Both the position numbers and the translations under genes were made by a program. The notes beneath the pieces are model-generated. The model ran no database searches. It saw only the letters and a program-made list of their open reading frames with translations, and had not been told where the DNA came from. A DNA stretch of 62,043 bases. Origin: Parachlorella kessleri (lineage: Eukaryota > Chlorophyta > Trebouxiophyceae > Chlorellales > Chlorellaceae). The stretch is from contig BBXU01002555.1 in the NCBI GenBank assembly GCA_001598975.1, forward strand, positions 1 to 62,043, given 5' to 3'. Below are positions 55,401-62,043 of this stretch, piece after piece (the first letter of the stretch is position 1; each line of letters begins with the position of its first letter).

Positions 55401-56918
55401 GCCATCATAGCACAGCGCAGGCGGGCCCTGGCAGCCGCTGTGCTCAGCACATGGCGGTACAGGACCAAAACTGGGAAGGAAGTGCAGCGGCGCTTCGCAC
55501 ACTACCTGCGGGGTTCCCTTCAAGGAGCCTGGGGATCTTGGAGGCGCTATCATGTGCACAAGGTGCGGGTTGCTTTTATGTGTTAATCTAAAACGGACTG
55601 CCACACACTGGAGTGCTTGTGTTGCTTCATACCAACCACAAAGCTTAGGCAACTGCAGGACCAATTTTTCCTCACCAAGCGACGACGCGACAGGAACCCG
55701 AGATGCCTGCTTATCATTTTGCGACAATAATTCATGAAGGGCGTGCATGGGTGCAGGATGACCGGCGCAAGCGGGTAGCGATGGCACAAGACTTCCACAG
55801 TTCCTGGTGCCTGCAACAGGCCCTGAACACTTGGCGTGAAACCGTGAATGACAATGCTGCTGAGCTGGAGAGGAAGCTACAGCTGGCAACATCGTTCGCG
55901 TTTGAGAACACTATGGGTGAGGATCTGCGGTGACGGTGTGGCCCTGGGGACCATTTTTGCACTGCAGCAGGCCCCACCTTTTGCTTTGCTAAATGTTGCT
56001 TCTGAGTACAGCAGTGCAGCACTGTTGAAACATCCCTATATCCCAGCTGCAGGGTACGCTTTTCTGCGCTGGGTGCGCTTTGTGGAGCTGCGTAGGCGCC
56101 AGCGCCAGAAGCTGGCGGCTGTCTTTGAGATGGTCATCAGCGAGGAGGAGAGCGTGCTGGTCCGGAGGTGTTGGGCAGGTTGGCAAGCAGCTCTTGCCTG
56201 GAAAAGGCAGACGGCGGCGCAGGCATGCGTGTTGGCAGCCAGGCAGGGAGCCAAGCTGGTGCAGGTGGGTATTTGTCACAGCTGTCGACACAACGGGGGA
56301 TCTCAAGTGCCTTGGGAACCAGGCCAGTTTTATGATTGCGTGTCGGTGCAGCACCTTGTCTTGTGAGATAGGCAATACCAGGGGACTTGCAGGAAGCCCA
56401 GGCCTAAGACCGACCTCAAGGAGCAACAAGTGTCAGGGCTGCTGCTGGTGCAGGAAGTATTCAACGTGTGGTGGTCATACACCAGGGCCATGAGGGCTGA
56501 CCCCGACCCTGACTCACCCTTCCTTTCGCCCCGCCTGTCCCATGCGGATTCCGATCTGGTCTGGGGCGTCGCAGAGGGTCTGGCTGCCCTCACAAGGGCT
56601 GACTCGTCAGCTTCCAGCCTGCAGGGCGGCTCCCAGGACAGATGTGGGAAGGGAAATCGCAGCCTCAGCCCTGAAGAGAGCAGGCGAGCAGTCAGTGGCA
56701 TTGACAACAGTCAAGCCCGCATGAGCATGAGCCGGCAGGAGAGCAGGCGTATACTGAACGCCAGAGCTGCTGAGGGTAGCAGCACGGTGGGTGGAGAGCT
56801 CCAACAAGATTGTCAAATGCCCGCCAGCGAGCTCACATTGCAGGCTGGGGCCAGCAATGGAAGGGTTCCGTGGACCCTGAGACGTGTTGGACGGCGATTG
56901 TTTGGCAAGGGAGGCTAG
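38156..56918 (+). CDS. Giant Sfi1-like centrin-binding repeat protein
   Basis: Sfi1-family proteins form long helices that line up centrins at spindle pole bodies, centrosomes and basal-body fibres. I read 47 exons whose lengths sum to 10,443 nt (3,480 residues), with phase kept at every junction. From exon 3 on, almost every exon carries the Sfi1/centrin-binding pattern: a helix with AF..W (AFRAWRE, AFATWQAW, AAWKEL), spaced roughly every 30-35 residues, dozens of times. Exon 3 starts with a Pro/Ser/Ala-rich region. The last exon is a Ser/Gly-rich tail ending TLRRVGRRLFGKGG. Exon 1 (MASGPQTEPPTPPSPPS) is the weakest call. Yeast Sfi1 is about 950 and human SFI1 about 1,240 residues, so this is unusually long. 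Introns 39 and 41 start with GC. Exon lists follow in separate entries. Confidence 0.88.
40587..43853 (+). other. Sfi1-like gene exons 4-13 (duplicated exon cassettes)
   Basis: Exons 40587-40761, 40871-41028, 41170-41380, 41584-41768, 41853-42063, 42265-42350, 42508-42718, 42931-43016, 43213-43423, 43591-43853. Exons 6, 8, 10 and 12 are each exactly 211 nt and begin with a K-A-F-R-A-W-like or N-A-Y-R-A-W motif; exons 9 and 11 are each exactly 86 nt. Each 211+86 pair encodes 99 residues, and the copies align along their length (for example ILNTRAARGLRHWREW and LLNARTARALRRWRER). Confidence 0.9.
44057..49757 (+). other. Sfi1-like gene exons 14-28
   Basis: Exons 44057-44242, 44375-44630, 44862-45083, 45270-45445, 45527-45771, 46018-46106, 46228-46388, 46534-46792, 46942-47154, 47358-47570, 47754-48149, 48370-48585, 48849-49003, 49137-49266, 49486-49757. 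All encode W-repeats (for example AFSTWREI, RAWRAWVAF). The acceptor of exon 22 reads CTGAAG, a rare AAG type; the acceptor of exon 18 reads CAGCAGAG. Both are set by phase and by the repeat pattern. Confidence 0.85.
49930..56918 (+). other. Sfi1-like gene exons 29-47
   Basis: Exons 49930-50135, 50367-50614, 50737-50975, 51159-51348, 51528-51725, 51866-51979, 52116-52265, 52453-52710, 52871-53095, 53311-53562, 53687-53805, 53915-54109, 54322-54490, 54627-54848, 55004-55093, 55329-55562, 55757-55916, 56053-56264, 56454-56918. Introns after 53805 (AG|GCAAGT) and 54490 (AAG|GCAAGC) are GC-AG. Exon 47 ends the W-repeats (FNVWWSYTRAM) and adds a Ser-rich tail with SRQESRRILNARAAEG and a stop at 56916-56918. 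Confidence 0.85.
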
Positions 56919-57690
56919 ATGGTGCAATGATTCGCATGCACATGTTGTATGACGTACCCACTGATCCTACCTTGCACTACAGACAGACCTGTCGCATCAG
57001 ACAAGCCGCATGACCTGTACCATACTCCAATGCAAGGAAGTCCAGCTGAATCGCAGCTGCCTTTGGCAATCAATAACGAACTTTATGGCCACCTGCATCC
57101 TTCATATCAGAACCTTGTTGGTTCAGTATCCAGCTGTGTTGGGGGACATGATGGCTGTGCGTTGTGCAGTTTACTGGATAAGTATGCAAGTTCAAGCAAA
57201 CGATGATCTACGACAGCATAAAAGGTGCACTGCCCCAGTCACACTCGGTACTGCCTTCAAGGCTTGTCACGACCGGTACCAAGGGCCGGAAGGGTACCGC
57301 ACAAACATGTGACGGTCAGAGATCCACCCAAAGCCTGCATTCGCGGGCCTCCAACAGTCCTACATGGGGCTCTGAGGGTACTGGGCTAGCCCGGAACTGC
57401 TGGCTGACGAGTCTGCGTTTGTGCGGCCATGCTCCGCACCGTGCTGTGGTGACGTGCACTGGGCCCAATGCCACGACGGGTCGAACGGACACAGCAACTT
57501 GGCCCAAATCAATGCGGGAAAACAGTGAACCCCAACATACGACCAAGAAGTTGCCATTTCCGAGGGTCCCGTCACACATCTTTTAGCGAACGGCCTCAAC
57601 TCGTTCGTGCCTCTACGCGCTGATCCAGGTCTTTCTCCCAATTTTACGAGGGTGACCAGGACAGGGTTCTTTCGCGCAGGCCACCAAGCC
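56919..57690. other. Intergenic between Sfi1-like gene and hydrogenase gene
   Basis: 772 bases containing the Sfi1 3' UTR and the hydrogenase promoter. I found no TGTAA on the plus strand close to the Sfi1 stop and no clear TATA box. No gene is seen. Confidence 0.5.
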
Positions 57691-60600
57691 ATGCAGGCAT
57701 GGCGTCTCAGCCCAGGGGCGGCTGCCTTGCCCACCAAGAAGCAACTGACCGCGGACAGCTGGGCAACCCTGCGGGCTGCTCCTCCCCTCCTACCACGTCT
57801 GTGGACAGGTATAACCCTAGGGATGAGGGCGGCACGATGGTTGCAGGCAGGAGGCGCTGGCCGTGGGCCTCTGCACGCCATGGCTGCCACCCTCTCTACC
57901 AAGGTTCTGTTTAATTACCTGTACTGCAGCTCCAAGGCGACCCCGGCCGCTTGGAGGACGGGGGCTGCGAGTGCAGGCTGCAGCGGCTGTGGAGGCCCCA
58001 GCAAAGAAGAAGGACGAGGTGGACCATGTTGCCCTGGTGCTGGATGCCATAGGTAAGGCGAGCAGGTGGGCCCTGCAGCTCACGGCTTTGACTGAACCAC
58101 TGACATTATACATGCATGGGCATGGGCCCTCATGCGGCACTGCCACTGGTGTTGGCACGGTAAAATCGAAGGAGTAAGGAGGGCGCCTCAATGTCTGAGG
58201 AGAGCAGACAGACAGCAGGCACGCTCCCAGGGGACACCAACCACCTGCGCTAACCCCAGCCTGCCTCTTCTCTTGCAGCCGACCCCCGCAAGGTGGTGGT
58301 GGTGCAAACCGCACCCGCAGTCCGGGTCTCCATCGGGGAGGAGTGTGGGATGGAGCCTGGCAGCGTGACCACCGGCCAGCTGGTAACGGTGCTGAAGAAG
58401 CTAGGCTTTGATTACGTGTATGGTGAGCACTTTGCCCTGCGCTGACGGTGCCTATCAGCAGCTTGACCTTGAATCTGTAGCAGCGAGGTGACATAAGCCT
58501 GCATCAACCAGCGTCAGTCTGGGCGGCGAACGAGATGGGAGGCAAGAGTGACTCTCCACCACTGGGGAGGTTGGCTTCACTTGAAGCCAACGTTGTGATG
58601 TGGGAGGGGTGCCCTTGTGTAAGCTGCCCTTTTGCAACCGCCCTTGGTATCCTGGCGACATGCCCGCTTGCTGGGCCCAACACTGATGAAGTACCTCACG
58701 CAGGCCAAACCCTGGCCTTTTCTGGGTGCCCAATTGGCTGCTGCATCTCCTGCCTCTGCTTGCAGATACACTTGTTGCCGCCGACCTAACCATCATGGAG
58801 GAAGGCTTTGAGCTCATGACCCGGCTCAAGGCCCACTTAGATGGGAAGCCCGACCCCGCGGCCCCCCTGCCCATGTTTACCTCCTGCTGCCCGGGCTGGG
58901 TGTTTTTTGTGGAGCAGAGCAACCCGGAGCTGATCCCCCACGTGTCCAGCTGCAAGTCGCCACAGATGATGATGGGCGCGGTGCTGAAGGCGTACTTCAG
59001 GTGGGTGGGGGCTGGGTCAGAAGTTTGGGCCAGCAGGCCCGCCTTGATTGAACTTGGGTTCAGCAGCAGGCAGAGGCAGGCTGTGGCAGGCGTGGAGCCT
59101 GATGCCATGTTTTGAGTAGGAGAGATTGAGAGTTTATTTCAAGAGTCACCCTACGGGCCGGTCACCATGCGCAGTTGAGGAGGGGCCCGGTTTGGTCATG
59201 CTCTCTTGCCTAGTTACACAGACCATCGGTTCCAGCTGCCACCAGACTCGAGTGGAGACCACCCCATACTACCATCCTCGTACCTTTTCACGTCCTTTGG
59301 GTTTACACTGTGAGCCCACTCCCTCCATAGCCTGCCGCTTTGGCAGCCATGGTATGGCAACCCTATCCAGCGTACCTGCCGGCAGTGTACCCAACACATG
59401 TCATCACACACATAGTCATTTTTTTGCCTCATCGCAAAAGGGAGGTTCTCTGCTGTGCCTGCAGCCACAAGATGGGGGTGGACCCCCGGGATCTGGTGGT
59501 GGCATCCATCATGCCATGCGTCAGGAAGCAGGGGGAGGCGGACAGGATCATGTTCCACACCAACTCCGGGGCCAGGTGAGGTGGCGGTATCAGATCCCTT
59601 TCGCTGCATCATGGAGCCACGGCTTGCGGAATCGGGGGGTGGCACACAGCAGCGTGTTGCTCACCCACGCGGGGTCCAGGTGTGCCGCATGGTACCTGAT
59701 TCCTTCTAGGGCGCCACGCGAGCATCGGGGGCCTGCAGCCAGGTTCCCCAGCCCCAGGCCAGGTGTGGGATATACCCATATCAGATAAGGTGTAGTGCAG
59801 CAGCACTGGGACTATGCCCGGCATGCCTTCGGACAAACCATTGGCTGCCACTGTCATGTCATCCCTCGTTTCCCCCTTGAAGTGACCGGTGCCCACTGGA
59901 GCGCCTGGGGTTGAAAAGCTGTCCATCTCTGGTCGTTTCCTTGTTCGGCAAGGGGCTTTAGGAAAGGGAGGGCGCTGGCATGAGCCGACGAGTAACACAA
60001 GCTTGCTCTCCCGGCTGTAAGCTGAAGTAAGTTCGTGCAGGGAGGTTGACCACGTGATCACCACCCGGGAGCTGGGCGCTCTGATCAAGGAGGGCGGCAT
60101 CGACTTTGCCTCCCTGACGGAGTCGCCCTTCGATGACCTGCTGGACGTGGGCTCGGGGGCAGCCGCCATCTTTGGCACCACGGGCGGCGTCATGGAGGCG
60201 GCGCTCAGGTGGGTGGTGGGGGGCTGGGTGTGCAAGGGTTTCCTGCGAAATGTTGGGGTTGATATAATTCCAACACGTTGGCTCTTGCTGTTTTGCTGAT
60301 CTGGCGGGCTGGTTGCGCAAGTGTTACGGCTCTCCGAAAGATTCGGGTCCTGCTACTCTGCTGCCTCCTCTGCTCTGCTACCTCTACCAGCAACCTTTCT
60401 GGTCTCTTGGTTTCCCCCAGGCGGAGCGTGCCCCCTCTCAGCGGAGTGTGCCAGGTGGCAGCGTGGAACCACGCGTCCCTTGTCATGCACAGCAGCTACC
60501 ATGCCCTGCCCTGCCAGCCAGCGTTCAAGGCCCCCCCCTGCAGGACTGTATATGAGGTGGCCACGGGGAACAAGATGGAGCGGCTGCCGCTGCAGGAAGT

Positions 60601-61829
60601 GAGGGGGCTGGAGGGCATCCGGGAGGCCACCGTCACCATCACCCCTCACCCGGAGGGGCCGTTGCACAACAAGGAGGTGGGCTCGAAGTTGACTGCTGGC
60701 AACTCCTTGGCATGTTCCTTCTGGTAAGGTGGGTTGCTAAGGTTGTCCCCCACGCAGCCTCCGGCTGGTGGGGACGACTATGTTGGAGAATGCGCGACCC
60801 AAGCTGTCTTGACTCTCGACTAAAGCCAGCCCAAGCCAGCCCATGTAGTAGTTTGACGATCACCAAGCTGGGCTGACTGATGCATGTGTGCAGCCGGTGG
60901 AGGTGAACGTTGCTGTGGCCAACGGGCTGGGCAACGCCAAGAAGATTCTGACGGAGGTCAAGGAGGGCCGCAAAAACTACCACTTTGTGGAGGTGAGGGC
61001 TGGAGGTGTGGGTGTGGTGGTGTGGGTGGGTGGGTGGGGGTAAGTGGGGGGTGGGTGGGTGTGGGGGGTGGGGGGCTTCATTGACTCGGTATGTGTGGCG
61101 GGTGGGTCGTAAAGGCCACTGGAGGCTGCTTCTGCACTGGCTTCGTCCCGATGGCTGCCGAAGCGGCGTCTCCCAGAGTGTGCACTGGGGCCCCATGTTT
61201 GGTGTATCGTAAGAGACTTGGTTACAGGCCGGCAGCATCCCTTGTTACCGCAGGTGATGGCATGTCCCGGTGGGTGCATCGGCGGCGGAGGCCAGCCACG
61301 CTCCAAGGTACTGAGACTGTTTGTTGCCTTGACAGAAGACTGGTGCGCTACTCAATGTTGGCTGCAACTTTTGTGAGTTTTTCTTCCCTTGACGGATGCC
61401 CAGTCGCCCTTTTACCATCCCCACACCACCCCACAAGGGCGCCTCCTTCCAAGCTGCCAGAGCAAGCCACTAAGCTCTTGCTGTGCTGGGCCGTGCTGTG
61501 CCTACCTTCAGGATAAGGACATCCTGAAGAAGCGGCAGGCGGCCATCTACGGCGTGGACGAACGATCCCAGATCCGCAGATCCTATGAAAATCCAGTGGT
61601 GCAGCACTTGTATGAAGCCTTCCTCGGGGAGCCGCTCAGCCACGAGGTGGGTGCCCATAGGCACAGGAGGCGGTGCCACAGCAGCGGTTGTTCCCATCAC
61701 GCCGCCAAGCTTTCTGAGGGCACAAGCGGGTGCGGGGCATCACACGTACTGCTGCTGTCTGCAGCAGTTGTTGTTGGTGTTACGCCACCCTGCTCTCCCC
61801 TAGGCGAACGTCTTGCTGTGGGACGCAGG

Positions 61830-61864
<35 letters not shown>

Positions 61865-62043
61865 CTCAGCCCAGTATGTCCGTACCTCCTCTCGCAGCGC
61901 ATCACCTGCCACCCTAAGTAAAAACAGATCCTTCCCACCCCCAAGCAGGCTCACAAGCTGCTGCACACCTTCTATGTGGCTGGCGGCCCTGATAAGTTCG
62001 ACTATGCCAAGGCGAAGGAGGAGGAGGAGGCCAGGCAGGCGCA
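57691..62043 (+). CDS. HYDA: [FeFe]-hydrogenase, algal chloroplast type (3' end outside window)
   Basis: Reduces protons to H2 with electrons from plastid ferredoxin under anoxia. Exons: 57691-57808, 57930-58052, 58279-58422, 58766-59000, 59465-59575, 60041-60208, 60544-60676, 60894-60992, 61254-61307, 61512-61646, 61949 to window end; about 471 residues so far, phase kept. H-cluster motifs are complete: L1 FTSCCPGW, L2 SIMPCVRKQGEADR, L3 MACPGGCIGGGGQPRS, with all four cluster-binding cysteines. Other matches are VQTAPAVRVSIGEE, DTLVAADLTIMEEG, SSCKSPQMM, GTTGGVMEAALR, VAVANGLGNAKK and EAHKLLHTFYVAGG. No N-terminal FeS (F-cluster) domain is seen; the first ~80 residues (Arg/Ala/Pro-rich, ending VQAAAAVEAP) look like a transit peptide. 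The large loop present before VAVANG in Chlamydomonas HydA1 is nearly absent. The start ATG is inferred from phase. Confidence 0.95.
61023..61076 (+). repeat. G-rich GGGTGGGT tract in HYDA intron
   Basis: A run of many GGG blocks separated by one to four bases, just downstream of exon 8's donor. It is on the transcribed (RNA-sense) strand, so it could fold as a G-quadruplex in the pre-mRNA. Confidence 0.85.
61832..61862. repeat. (CA)n microsatellite in HYDA intron
   Basis: An uninterrupted CA dinucleotide run of about 31 bases in the intron before the last visible exon. Confidence 0.97.

Noticed and set aside
57882..57929. HYDA start at ATG 57882 with a 26-base intron
   Set aside because: That intron would be too short to splice, and its phase does not match the hydrogenase frame; ATG 57691 with intron 57809-57929 fits.

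Overview
The window is nuclear DNA of a green alga (Chlorophyta, probably a trebouxiophyte- or chlorophyte-type genome). Genes are split into many short exons with introns of about 100-500 bp. Several genes have the algal poly(A) signal TGTAA downstream. The gene set includes an algal-type [FeFe]-hydrogenase and an RbcX-like RuBisCO assembly chaperone with a plastid presequence. All coding calls were made by splicing by eye. In the models I trust, reading phase is maintained across every exon junction.

Layout, left to right: (1) 3' part of a plastid-type 2-isopropylmalate synthase gene (+, 40-5324). (2) Two tandem F-box/LRR paralogues on the minus strand: one open (5818-7481) and one with a frameshift and a nonsense codon (7892-9859). 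(3) An ALDH2-family aldehyde dehydrogenase with at least 14 coding exons (-, 10716-15653). (4) SART1/Snu66, a tri-snRNP splicing factor of 19 exons (-, 16361-25883), divergent from (5) the SF3b subunit p14/SF3B6 (+, 26256-27739). The two spliceosome genes share an intergenic region of 372 bp. (6) RbcX-like gene (+, 28737-30331). (7) A low-complexity Glu/Ala/Pro/Gln-rich protein with a 135-bp minisatellite and an in-frame stop inside the repetitive stretch (-, 31918-34206). (8) An unrecognised, possibly plastid protein (-, 34945-36674), divergent from (9) an 80-residue single-span membrane protein (+, 36992-37388). (10) A giant Sfi1-like centrin-binding repeat protein, 47 exons and about 3,480 residues (+, 38156-56918). 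(11) The 5' and central part of a HydA [FeFe]-hydrogenase gene carrying all three H-cluster motifs (+, 57691 to the window end).

Themes: the two splicing genes probably share a promoter. Leucine synthesis, RuBisCO folding and hydrogenase are expected plastid functions. ALDH is organellar or cytosolic. Sfi1 acts at centrin fibres of basal bodies or centrosomes. The most unusual signals are the size and exon-cassette duplications of the Sfi1-like gene, tandem duplications lying across exon-intron borders (three cases in two genes), five GC-AG introns, a nonsense codon inside an otherwise open repeat, and the decaying F-box duplicate. I saw no tRNA, rRNA, CRISPR array or intact transposon.
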